Below, one piece after another: positions 56,701 through 64,000 of a DNA stretch of 64,000 nucleotides. The translations under genes were made by a program, and so were the position numbers. Source of the DNA: Voacanga thouarsii (taxonomy: Eukaryota; Streptophyta; Magnoliopsida; Gentianales; Apocynaceae). The notes beneath the pieces were generated by a model. The model was not told where the DNA came from. It did no database searches and worked only from the letters and a program-made list of their open reading frames with translations. The stretch's first letter is position 1. Every line of letters begins with the position of its first letter. The stretch lies in NCBI GenBank assembly GCA_026120185.1, contig JANUWF010001161.1, positions 1,374,001 through 1,438,000 on the forward strand, given 5' to 3'.

Positions 56701-57988
56701 TCAAAACATTAAAGATACTAATGTTGGTACACAGAAAATTTTAGTATTTCAAAGATGCTAAAGGTGAATGATATATTGAAAGGGATTTCACATTTCTGTA
56801 ATAAAAAGATACTTCATGTATACATAATTTGTAAAGCACAAACTCTAAAATTCTTGCAGAAAAGAAGCATCTTTTATTTGTTGAATATAAACTTTTTAAA
56901 TCATACAACTAACACCTCCAGTTCAGATACAACTCTCAAAGTTGCCAGGAATTAAATTATATCAGGCAATTGGTATTTTTAATGATTTAGAAAACATGAA
57001 TGTGATGCAACTTATGCATATTCATAATACATAGAAAAAGCAGCAGTCTCTCTGTAGAACAATTCCTGGCTTTCTCTTACAAATACATAGTACAACCTTC
57101 CGAGCTTAGACACGTCTTCAAAGATTGTACATGGAAATACATTTAATGTCGTAAAAACTCTAAACTCTTTTAACTGCCAGGCAGGTATCCCTAGAAAAGA
57201 ATGGCGTATAATCCATCAAGAAACAGACTTTCAGCTTCAGAATGACCATATCAGGTCCCATTGCAACGAAATCTACAAATTGTTGTACGTTGTCCACAAA
57301 ACAAATGTCCACTTCTCTAAGCCTCGCAATTCTAAAATAAGCATTAGACACTTGGAATATACTGCATATATGCAGGAAAACATACACATAGGGGATACAT
57401 AAGTTCAAGAGAGAACCTGAATAAGAGCTGTGAAGCCTAAGAAGGATCTCAAACTGTGCTGCTCAGTATCGACAGCAAACACTTTCTCTTTACTCAAAAC
57501 CCCAGCCAGCTCCTCCAATTGTGATTCTCTTTCAACCCATACATACTCATCATTATTCCTTTCCATTTTTCCATCAAGCAACTCCAAAAATTCCGCATTT
57601 GTATTCTTCAGTAGTTCCCCGATCTCCGCCTTGTACGGGTGCACATTCACATGCTCCCCTGCCAAACACAATTCCAAAATTTTACTTTTTCATAACAATT
57701 TCGCCTAAGAAGTTCAATAACATAAAGAGAAAAAAAAAACTTTGCAAATTTACCACTGGTAGGATTATCATGGAGCTTCAAGTGCTTGAATTGAGAGAAA
57801 GAATTGTCGGCGAGGACGCGTTTGAAATTATGCTGTGGTTTTGGTGGCGTTTCTGTGTCGAGATAACACGATGATAATCTTTTCCTTCTCTGTTTCCTGT
57901 GTTTCTGGATTTGTGCTGCGAAGACTATGGAGATTGCTACTGTAATGGTGATTGAAATTGCAAGTTTCAATTTTGCTTTGAAATCCAT
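41704..57988 (-). CDS. RRP6L3: RRP6-like protein 3 (DEDD-Y 3'-5' exonuclease with HNH-like C-terminus)
   Basis: Exons (minus strand): 57988-57754, 57658-57417, 56300-56202, 55012-54929, 54760-54674, 53860-53740, 45760-45573, 45458-45420 (or from 45464), 45149-44632, 44513-44018, 42351-41704; about 918 aa, near the family's roughly 890. A hydrophobic segment at residues 9-25 suggests an N-terminal membrane anchor. Catalytic residues: Asp142/Glu144 (FAVDTE), Asp200 (HGADND), Tyr265/Asp269 (YALTDARYL). C-terminal Cys581/Cys584 and Cys620/Cys623-His624 form an HNH-like zinc cluster. RRP6-type enzymes degrade or trim RNA; most act with the exosome, while this subfamily is reported to be cytoplasmic. 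No stop interrupts the exons. The last exon has a possible donor (AG|GTACTT, near 41744) before its stop, so the C-terminus is uncertain. Intron 6 (45761-53739) is full of TEs. Confidence 0.9.
42352..44017 (-). other. RRP6L3 intron 10
   Basis: This 1.67-kb intron holds the SINE-like scrap at 42551-42625, pyrimidine-rich tracts at 43184-43224 and a T-run at about 43760-43776. Otherwise it is ordinary AT-rich sequence. Confidence 0.6.
42551..42625 (+). repeat. SINE-like fragment (Au-type wording)
   Basis: A sharply GC-rich 75-bp island in AT-rich intron reads AAAGGGCTAGCCCCGGTGCG and then CTCCCCACCTTGTGGGGGTA. This resembles the tRNA-derived head of Au-type plant SINEs, in which GGCTAGYCC would correspond to the A-box area. 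No clear B box, poly-T tail or target duplication is visible, so it is at best a truncated copy. Confidence 0.4.
46534..47004 (+). repeat. 5' LTR of the intronic gypsy element
   Basis: The segment shares with 52497-52955 the ordered blocks TTTTAGAATTTAGAGTATTT, GTTATTATTGATTTTAGA, GGTTGTGAGA-GCAATCAAA and AAATTTAGCCTCTCTTTGTT. It ends just before the primer binding site. The left end is placed at a TG (46534) only approximately. Confidence 0.75.
47155..47940 (+). pseudogene. Gypsy gag remnant
   Basis: The ATG at 47155 opens [20 protein letters not shown] followed by the helical [15 protein letters not shown]. After stops and frame changes, [20 protein letters not shown] and [11 protein letters not shown] then [18 protein letters not shown] (47606-47775) match the retrotransposon gag core. 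The frame is broken in several places. Confidence 0.8.
48616..48803 (-). repeat. Short LTR with primer-binding-like end, inside the gypsy
   Basis: On the minus strand, TGTTATGAATCTG at 48803 leads through AT-rich sequence with AATAAAAC to TTGTAACA at 48656 (148 bp), followed by TGACATGAGCCCGAACA, which resembles a copia primer binding site. No coding part is attached with confidence. The DNA on either side (about 48050-48615) is not recognisable as gypsy and may be the rest of this insertion. Confidence 0.45.
48805..49860 (+). pseudogene. Gypsy RT, RNase H and integrase zinc-finger remnants
   Basis: RT is recognised from [12 protein letters not shown] at about 48818, which corresponds to the conserved plant gypsy WLVMPFGLTNAP. 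RNase H follows: [20 protein letters not shown] (about 49110-49165), then [19 protein letters not shown] and [17 protein letters not shown] (about 49325-49370). An integrase zinc-finger piece [15 protein letters not shown] lies just before 49860. Stops and frame changes are frequent. The sequence is cut at 49863 by a copia LTR. Confidence 0.85.
49863..51345 (+). mobile_element. Truncated copia D-family element in the gypsy integrase
   Basis: The LTR at 49863-50129 (267 bp) is the same family as the LTRs in AXR1 intron 7, here in plus orientation. It is followed by TGGCATCAGAGCCC as primer binding site at 50130. Downstream are gag and protease fragments ([34 protein letters not shown]), the pre-integrase [10 protein letters not shown] and integrase start [13 protein letters not shown] and FVSFIDDC. 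Coding similarity ends near 51345. No 3' LTR is present. There are many stops. Confidence 0.85.
51346..51600. repeat. AT-rich insert with one MITE-like end
   Basis: The right end, read from the minus strand, begins TAGGGCTTGTTTGATAACTC, a wording typical of small DNA-transposon ends. The TTATCAAA-TG/TTAATTAATTA blocks recur three times inside. I could not find the matching left terminus or a target duplication. Confidence 0.35.
51601..52496 (-). mobile_element. Truncated copia 5' end (-) abutting the gypsy 3' LTR
   Basis: A 251-bp LTR lies at 52246-52496 (minus strand start TGTCGAGATGTAAATGAG), with a primer binding site reading TGGCATCAGAACTG on the minus strand (52232-52245). Below it are degraded leader and gag/protease-like sequence to about 51610. 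It has no 3' LTR. The right flank, at 52497, is gypsy LTR sequence. Confidence 0.7.
52497..52955 (+). repeat. 3' LTR of the intronic gypsy element
   Basis: This starts mid-LTR (ATTTTAGAATTTAGAG) because the copia above removed or displaced its beginning. It ends near TTGTCCTACATCACT. It differs from the 5' copy by many substitutions and small gaps. Confidence 0.75.
52956..53739 (-). other. Proximal part of RRP6L3 intron 6
   Basis: About 0.8 kb of ordinary intron DNA lies between the gypsy 3' LTR and exon 6. No gene or element is recognised. Confidence 0.5.
55013..57416 (-). other. RRP6L3 introns 2 and 3
   Basis: Intron 2 (56301-57416) and intron 3 (55013-56201) are each just over 1.1 kb and AT-rich. 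Apart from exon 3 between them, I see no TE domain. A short open frame at 57160-57408 on the minus strand is in intron and has no recognisable motif. Confidence 0.55.
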
Positions 57989-58029
57989 GGATTTGAGTTT
58001 TGAATTTCTCCGCTCGTTTGCTCACTTCT

Positions 58030-58599
58030 GCAGTTCAGCTTGAAATTGAATTTAGAACACCTGGAGACTAGCGGAAGGATTCGGGGCTGCGCGGAGATTT
58101 AGTGGATACAATTGATTATTATTCAAATTTTGCAATAACCAAGAAGCCACATCGTAAGTACAATTGTTCAGCCAAGCAAATGGCTCGGCTCTAAGCCAAC
58201 TTGGATATGCATTTCAATAGCTTGTATTTTTTTAATTTTTTAATTTGCCAAAATTTCAAATACCCGTCCAAATTCATGCACACAAAAACAAAAGCGAGCA
58301 TAGAAATTCATATGATTCCACTATCTCCTTTCTCATTAGTTCTTCAAAAACAAAAGATGAGCTTTTTTCTCACAATGCTAGAAGCGGTAGTTAACTCGTG
58401 GAAAATTTGAAGAGTATAGTATTATTGCAGCACAATGGGTCAGAAAGAGGACGAAACATCCACAGTAATGAAAAATTGAAGCTTTTCTTGAAGAGTTGCA
58501 ACTAAGATTTTTTGTTTAAAATTTCTGTCATTCTCGTTGTCTTCCAGGGGCAATATATATGTTGTTTTGAAGGAAATGCTTCCAATGTTAATACATGTT
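58030..58599. promoter_or_regulatory. Upstream region of RRP6L3
   Basis: The DNA immediately upstream of the RRP6L3 ATG (57988) includes the likely 5' UTR and promoter. It is AT-rich, with no clear TATA box or named element. The MULE remnant begins within about 600 bp of the start codon. Confidence 0.35.
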
Positions 58600-59263
58600 A
58601 TATACAGAATAACAAAGATATTTTATTGTCATATTTTCATTTCAACATAGTAACTAGTGCACATGTTAATGCGGTTGTATATTGTGTTAATATATTTGTG
58701 TCAGTTGTTCAAATTTTTGTATGGCCTATTCATGTAGTTACTAGTACAAGTTGATAGTAACCTATGTGTTCATGAAATTATGTATAGTGTTAATGTATTC
58801 GTATCACATGTTCATCTGTATGTGTGTCGTGTAGTAATTAGTGTAGGTTGATTATAGCCCATATGCTTGAGGCTTCTGTTCATATGATTGTGTATGGTAT
58901 TCATGTACTTCCATAGTTTGTTCATGTGGTTGTGTAGCTTGATTATATTTTTGTGTCTCCGATGTTTACCTGTAAGAAAAAAGTGTTTCATAGAAAGAAA
59001 AAAAAAAAAATGGCTCTTGCTCTTTTGGATGTCAGATAGCGGTTCACTTCTTGTAAAATTCTCTTCAATGGATGGTTATGAGATATCAGATATCCATAAT
59101 AAGAGGGTTTTTTTTTTTTTGGCCAAAATTTGGGTTTTAATCCGCAAGCTCTTAAAATATAATTGAAAATAGAAATGGCCTCTCTAATTTGTCCAACGCA
59201 TGAACTTCATATATGTGTTTGTGTGTCTATTGGCATTATGTGGATTTTTCTCGTGTGTGTATG

Positions 59264-59283
59264 TATATATATATATATATATA
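59264..59283. repeat. (TA)n microsatellite
   Basis: About ten TA units lie within the MULE interior, after a GT-rich stretch. Confidence 0.9.
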
Positions 59284-59412
59284 GCACTGCTTGGTTAGAA
59301 TTATTGAACAGTGTAGGTTCATATTACAAAATTTATTTGCAATATTACTAAGGTATTTTAATTTATTTGTTCTTTCCTTTTTTTTTTTTTGTGAAGTATG
59401 TAGGTTCTTTTT

Positions 59413-59700
59413 AATGGAGGATAGAACAAATGCAAATGTTTACTTGGTACCTGTAGTCAGATAGCTATTTGATTATGAGGAAGGTGCATACAACTTCTAT
59501 AATTATTACGGTACAGGGATGGGTTTCGGTATACGTAGAGAGTATGGGAATAAAAAAATTACTGGTGTATTAACATCTAGGAGGTTTAAATGTTACAAAG
59601 TAGGGTTTAGAAGGATCGATAAACGCAAAATAGAAATTAAGCGTTCTCGTACATAAATTAAGCGTTCTCACCAAGACTTTGCACAACATCATAGTAATAT
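59413..59700 (+). pseudogene. FAR1-type DNA-binding domain of a MULE-related protein (broken)
   Basis: ATG at 59413 opens MEDRTNANVYLVPVV. A TAG then interrupts, and the same frame continues FDYEEGAYNFYNYYGTGMGF, GIRREYGNKKITG and SRRFKCYKVGFRRIDKRK, ending in RSRT and a stop at about 59654. This spacing (YxFYNxYxxxxGFxIR ... SRxFxCxKxGFR) is that of the FAR1/FHY3 N-terminal domain, shared by FRS transcription factors and the MULE transposases they derive from. A 15-bp direct repeat (AAATTAAGCGTTCTC, twice) sits at the break. The rest of a transposase is not seen. MULE origin is preferred over a host FRS gene because of the flanking inverted arms. Confidence 0.65.
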
Positions 59701-60079
59701 TTGCTCAGCTCTGTTCACCAATTCAGTGGCAATCTACATGTTATATATACAATGTTAATACTCTTGTGATTCCAGTGCATGTCACCTGAAAATATAATAA
59801 AATTGTAACTTCTAACTTTATGAATTCATTTATTTTTGGTAGCAAATTAATTTTTTGTTGATAAGACAATTCCTCCAATTCATATTATTTTGTTTGCTAT
59901 TATGAAGTGAACCTTCCTGATTTCAATTCAACAATATGTCCATCTACTTTTTTATTTTGTTAACGAGTTCATTAACAATGTGTCAATGTAGTTGTGTGTG
60001 GGATTCATTGCATTATTCTTCGGAGTTATAGTGCTTACTATTGTGCTAATTGTTACTTTCCTTTGTTACAGAACTTTCT

Positions 60080-60219
60080 ATTTACAGGAGCTCCTTATTC
60101 TAAGCAAATTTGATCTTGCAGTTTATGGCCCTCGAGGGTTAGCTATTTATAGGAAATTAATTGAAAAAGAGCTCAGTGGGATGAGTGTTGAAAAGGCCAC
60201 TCCAGAGGACAAATATTGA
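60080..60219 (+). pseudogene. Unidentified exon-like open segment inside the MULE
   Basis: The segment is preceded by two acceptor-like sites (TTGTTACAG and TTTACAG) and encodes ELLILSKFDLAVYGPRG, then LAIYRKLIEKELSGMSVEKA and TPEDKY, before a TGA at 60217-60219. Its codon use and composition look more like coding exon than the surrounding DNA, and splice-acceptor placement suggests a final exon. I do not recognise the family. It could be the end of the MULE's own protein or a fragment of a host gene captured between the arms. Confidence 0.35.
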
Positions 60220-60779
60220 TTCTACTGCTACGTATGCTGATATGTAAACTTAATTTTATTACACACTTATTTTTTCAACACTAAATTTTTGTGGACATGC
60301 TGTGCATGGTGATTCTATGCTACGTATGCTGATATGCATATTTTGAGTCTAATATTTGAGAAGTTAGCTCATTTGAATAGTCTTTCTTTTCTTGGATATT
60401 AAGTAACAGCTCTCTTAATATTCGAATATTCATTTCTTTTCCGTAGATGCAATGGTTTGTTCTAAGATTTGGTTGATTAAGAATGATAAACTTCATATGA
60501 ACGACATTAGAATGTTGAACAACTTTACTTATCTTTGGCCTTGCATATTTTTCAATTATATTATAGGAGCTAAAAGAGGAAAAACCAAAATTTTGCCATG
60601 AAAAATAAAAAAGACAACAATCAACCATATGAGCAAATTAACTGTAGCAGGGGGTCAATGATGCCGATTGCCAAAGTCTAACTGCACAAAAAGGCAGGGC
60701 CTCAAATTGTTTTTTTGCCTAAAAAAATTATTTTTTTTTCTTACAAGTAAACGTCGGCTATTCACAAACACACGTAAAT

Positions 60780-61500
60780 GACATCTTACAAACATGTTTT
60801 TCCTAAAAGTTAGGCCAACCTGCATTAGTGCCTATATGAACAAGCTACACCAATACATAAACAAACACATAAACACCTGATACAAACACATAAACACCTT
60901 ACACAACCACATGAACACAATCCCAAGCATACGACTAGTTACTATATAAACAAGTCACACAAACACATGAACACCCAACACAAATGTATGAACACCTTAC
61001 ACAACCACACGAACACAAGCGCCCAACATATGGTCACCCAGCAAACAAGCCACACAAGCATATGAACAGTCGAAACAAACACATGAACAACCCACATAAC
61101 CACATGAACATAGACTGTATATAGTAAACTTGCAAAAGCTACTACATGAACAAGCCGCACAAATACTTAAGCACCTGACACAGATACAGGAATAACTTAC
61201 ACAACCACATGAACACAGTTTCCAAACATATGGCCAACCTGCACTAGTGCCTATATGAGTAAGCCACAGAAACGTATGAATATCCGACACAAATACATAA
61301 ACATATAAATACATGAACACACTACACAAATGTATGAACACCTTACACAACCAAATGAACACAAACCCCAAGCATGTGGTCAACAGGAAAACAAGCCATA
61401 CAAATAGATGAACATCCGACACAAATACATGAATAGCTTACACAATCACATGAACATAATCTCCAAGCATATGGACAACCTGCACGAGTTACTACACAAC
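60780..61500 (-). repeat. Right inverted arm: degenerate tandem repeats
   Basis: In plus orientation the unit is built from CACACAAACACATGAACA, CTTACACAACCACATGAACA, and CCAAGCATATGG-CAACCTGC followed by ACTAGT and then GCCTATATGAACAAGC. It recurs at 60813, 60931, 61033, 61232, 61378 and 61472 at irregular spacing. The left arm (58640-58960) has the same blocks in the other orientation. Open frames across it on the minus strand are low-complexity by-products. Confidence 0.8.
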
Positions 61501-61560
61501 AGGCCATAAAAACAACCATTCATACTCAATCTATATCCGTTAAACATCCAACAATAACTT

Positions 61561-62620
61561 ACATAGTTATAAGTCCTAATAGTAGTCCTAGATTTCTGAA
61601 CATCAATACAAACAACCTAACAATAACATATACAAATTCATCACATAACCAAATGTCGTCATCAGTATATATCTAACAAATATCCTATAACAACATCCAG
61701 TATAATCCAACAAACACCTCATAACTACATCTAGTACAATCCAACAAATCAGTTTTTGTAGAAAGAATTGGGTCTGGAACATCTTGGTAGAAGGAGAGAC
61801 TTATAGTAGTTGGCAGACCTAGGCAACTTCAGGTAGTTCCATAAGCTTGTTGAGATTCTGTTCTTCTTTTCTTCGCCATTTAGAAGGAAAAAAATAAATG
61901 GTACTGTAATTAAAACATCAAATAATTTTTTTTTAACAATAATAAGATAAACCAGTTACCTATGAATATTTCAAGTACAATCCAAATTTTATTTCTCTTA
62001 AAAATTATAATGTACTCTAAGTAAATCCTCAATTATAAGCAAACTATCATTCACAATACTAGTAGCAAATAAGAGTAAAAGAAAACTGTCATGAATAATA
62101 CTATTTTAAAATCTAGTAATCCAAAAATAGTACATACAAGATATTGGATCATTACACTGATAACTACTCAACAATTGTTTCTTCTTGCTTGACCATTATC
62201 TCACTATCAAGATCTCTAGGTGTTTTTCTAAAGGGGCAATCAATTTTTTTGTCTTGCCACTATCACTATCACCTTTTTGAACTGCCACCAAAATAACTTT
62301 TTATTCATTTTATAAGCTATCTTCTCAATATGCCCAATAGTGTAAGGAACAAAAAAGAAAAGAAGGGGGAGAATTTGAGCTATGAAAAGAAGCTATGAAA
62401 ACAAAAGGGGGAAGTTCTTCCTAAATAAAATTTGTATTAGTCAAAGAACTCAATTGAATGTCGATTATTACTTGTAAAAGACATTTCAATCAGACTTTTA
62501 ACCAATTGTTCTCATGCATATCCCAAAGAGGAGGGATATTACAGTTTTATTCTCAGATTATGATAGTTGTAGTTGAGGAAAGCATTTACAACGTGTTAAC
62601 CCTAATGATTGATGTGCAGG
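61561..62620. other. Non-coding DNA between MULE and Nudix remnant
   Basis: This contains a diverged direct repeat of about 45 bp (CATCCAGTATAATCCAACAAA-type, about 61640-61750) that could be an outer part of the MULE arm. The remainder is AT-rich with no recognised gene. Confidence 0.4.
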
Positions 62621-63515
62621 TGTTCCTGGAGCTAGGCACATGCCGTAGGTAATACCATCTAAAGCTTTTCTTGCTTTGCACTTTCCATCTCTCTCTCTCT
62701 TAGGTTGAGATGATGAATTTCATTATCTCCTTTACTCAAGCACACATTTAATTTATGTGAGGGTGGGCAAGACTTCATGGTCGGCTTTATATTATGCTCA
62801 TGATGTTCACTTTTAATATCTAGATACTTCCTGGATTATTTAGTTAATAATGAAACTTTGTTATTGTATAATTTTATTTGTTTTTCACCTACAATAGATA
62901 TATTGCATTAGAGAGATTCTGTTGTTTCAATAATCTTATTTGATCAATATACCTACTTGATTATGTTAGGGGGGAATTGAAGAAGGAGAAGATCCAAGGT
63001 CTACAGCAATCAAAGAACTACAAGAAGAAACTAGGATTGTGTTTGTCGAAATAGTTGCCAAGGTCTGTCTGAATGGACAGCCATCCTTCTTTATCATGAT
63101 AGTGTAAATGTTAAATGGTTTGGTATAAAATTTTCAAATTTGAATTAGAAAGTTCTACTAGGTAGCTATACATTTATTTTCTTCATTTGTTGTAGTGTCT
63201 GAAATCTTTTTATTTTACATGTTGATTTTATGATTATTATATTTATAGGATTGAACTGCAGTAGTCAAAATGTCATAGAACTCTTGAACTTGTAGCTTTC
63301 CATATTAAAGTTATAAACTGATCTGAAACAAGAAAATGACTTTTAGACTATTCTTTTTTTTTTCTCAAGTAGAAAAAGATTTTATTTGTTTATTTGTCTA
63401 TTTAGTGTTTCTAAAGGCTGTTGCATTTTGTTCTATGATTTCCCTCCTACTATGACTGCCAAAGTGAATCATCTTTGGGGAGGAGGAGAATGGCATGATC
63501 AGGCACAGAAATGGT
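62621..63515 (+). pseudogene. Nudix hydrolase (plant Ap4A hydrolase / NUDX25-27 type) remnant
   Basis: Three exon-like pieces occur in family order. At 62621-62649, VPGARHMP ends in TAG where the family has VPGAWQMPQ, so a Gln codon has become a stop at the splice junction. At 62970-63062, with AG before and GT after, the Nudix box reads GGIEEGEDPRSTAIKELQEE then TRI: the glutamates are kept, but the usual REL is KEL and the final Gly is Arg. At about 63407-63515, YDFPPTMTAKVNHLW and GEWHDQAQKW match the family's C-terminal region, with an extra Gly and a frame problem before YDFPP. The enzyme family cleaves dinucleoside polyphosphates or caps. The upstream exons are not found, and the window ends before the last exon. 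Confidence 0.7.
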
Positions 63516-64000
63516 CAGTGGGGTTTTGTTATTCAGTATGCCTCAATTGCTTTTGTTATTCAGTATGCCCCAATTAATTATTTTTGTATGTACTATAGAA
63601 AATGATATATAGTTGAAACATTAGAGGCATGCCACCAATTATTTCTCTACTAATTATGCCATTTGTGATTCTTGGCTTGTTACTATCTTTGCACACAGTT
63701 TAACCCCTAGATGCCTAATGATTATTTCAAACTAATTATCTGAATGACAAAGGGAGCCATGGTAAGTTCTAGTTGTTTAGCCTATACTACTAGCAATCAG
63801 CCACTAGTGTAAAAAATTTTAGCAGCAATTCAGCTATTTAATAAATGTTTCAGCATTTGTCTTATACAGAAGATTCTACCACAAATTCTAGGATGTCTTT
63901 TACTATAGATATTAGGAATCTCAATAGCATTAACACACTACATCAGGTTCAAATGTTCAACATATTACATTCACGATACACTCATCAAATGAGTAGAGTA
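63516..64000. other. DNA downstream of the Nudix remnant, to the window edge
   Basis: This is AT-rich with a small direct repeat of TTTTGTTATTCAGTATGCC (63526 and 63553 areas). No further Nudix exon is recognised before the edge. Confidence 0.4.

Larger units (their letters stand above)
58600..61560. mobile_element. MULE remnant with inverted arms made of minisatellite repeats
   Basis: The left arm (about 58600-58985, plus orientation) and right arm (about 60725-61500, inverted) share repeated wording: GTTCATGTGGTTGTGTA, TTCATGTATTTGTGT and AGTAACTAGTGCAGGTTGA. Both arms stop at the same inner border (GACGTTTAC-TGTAAGAAAAAA, near 58960-58985 and 60725-60755). Between them lies a FAR1-type domain remnant (59413-59700). 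Long inverted arms with internal tandem repeats around a FAR1/MULE-type domain fit a Mutator-like element. The outer termini and 9-bp target duplications are not resolved. Confidence 0.6.

Noticed and set aside
57160..57408. Minus-strand ORF of 82 codons as an RRP6L3 exon
   Set aside because: The conserved reading joins ALIQ (ending 57417) directly to [12 protein letters not shown] at 56300; this ORF lies in the intron between them.
60942..61422. Minus-strand ORFs of 72-141 codons rich in Cys, Val and Trp
   Set aside because: They are translations of the tandem repeat (VFMWLCK-like periodicity), with no protein family resemblance.
60780..61500. Regularly spaced CACAACCACATGAACA blocks that could suggest a CRISPR-like array
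   Set aside because: Repeats are degenerate, irregularly spaced, have no unique spacers, and have an inverted counterpart at 58640-58960. This is a plant minisatellite in transposon arms.
1..64000. tRNA, rRNA or other structured RNA genes
   Set aside because: No cloverleaf with intact A and B boxes or rRNA-like block was noticed on reading. A tRNAscan or Infernal run would be decisive.

Overview
The window is nuclear DNA of a flowering plant, most likely a eudicot. It is AT-rich, its genes have many GT-AG introns, and most of it is transposable elements (TEs): copia and gypsy LTR retrotransposons, an RTE-type LINE, a MITE and a MULE. Nothing in the sequence identifies the species.

Two host genes can be read exon by exon, and both look intact. 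They point tail-to-tail. The first is AXR1 (+, ATG at 15172, stop at 28543, 14 exons, 523 aa), the regulatory subunit of the RUB/NEDD8-activating enzyme. The second is an RRP6-like 3 exoribonuclease (-, ATG at 57988, 11 recognisable exons down to 41704). It joins an N-terminal membrane-type segment, a DEDD-Y exonuclease core and a C-terminal HNH-like Cys/His cluster. Each gene carries one intron swollen to nearly 8 kb by nested TEs: AXR1 intron 7 (18837-26630) and RRP6L3 intron 6 (45761-53739). At the right edge a Nudix (Ap4A hydrolase-type) gene remnant has an in-frame stop.

Layout. 1-2042: part of a long copia-type LTR (-). 2043-6524: the 3' part of a Tat-type gypsy element, with integrase, then an antisense plant-mobile-domain ORF, then a 3' LTR. 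7249-7938: a related LTR in inverted orientation. 9304-14895: a young complete copia with 356-bp LTRs and GAATT target duplications, ending 276 bp before the AXR1 ATG. 15172-28543: AXR1, whose intron 7 holds a Tourist-like MITE, a rearranged copia (-) and an RTE LINE inserted in that copia's LTR. 28544-31712: intergenic. 31713-41435: copia C, with copia B (31754-36636) nested inside its 5' LTR. 41704-57988: RRP6L3, with a gypsy element, two copia fragments and LTR debris in intron 6 and a SINE-like scrap in intron 10. About 58600-61560: a MULE remnant with a FAR1-type domain between inverted arms made of degenerate minisatellite repeats. 62621-63515: Nudix pseudogene.

The most unusual observations are the MULE with minisatellite arms and an exon-like ORF of unknown origin inside it, the AC...TT LTR termini of copia B, the antisense plant-mobile-domain ORF in the gypsy remnant, and the young LTR promoter just upstream of AXR1. 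All coordinates and mismatch counts were made by eye; no alignment or database search was run.
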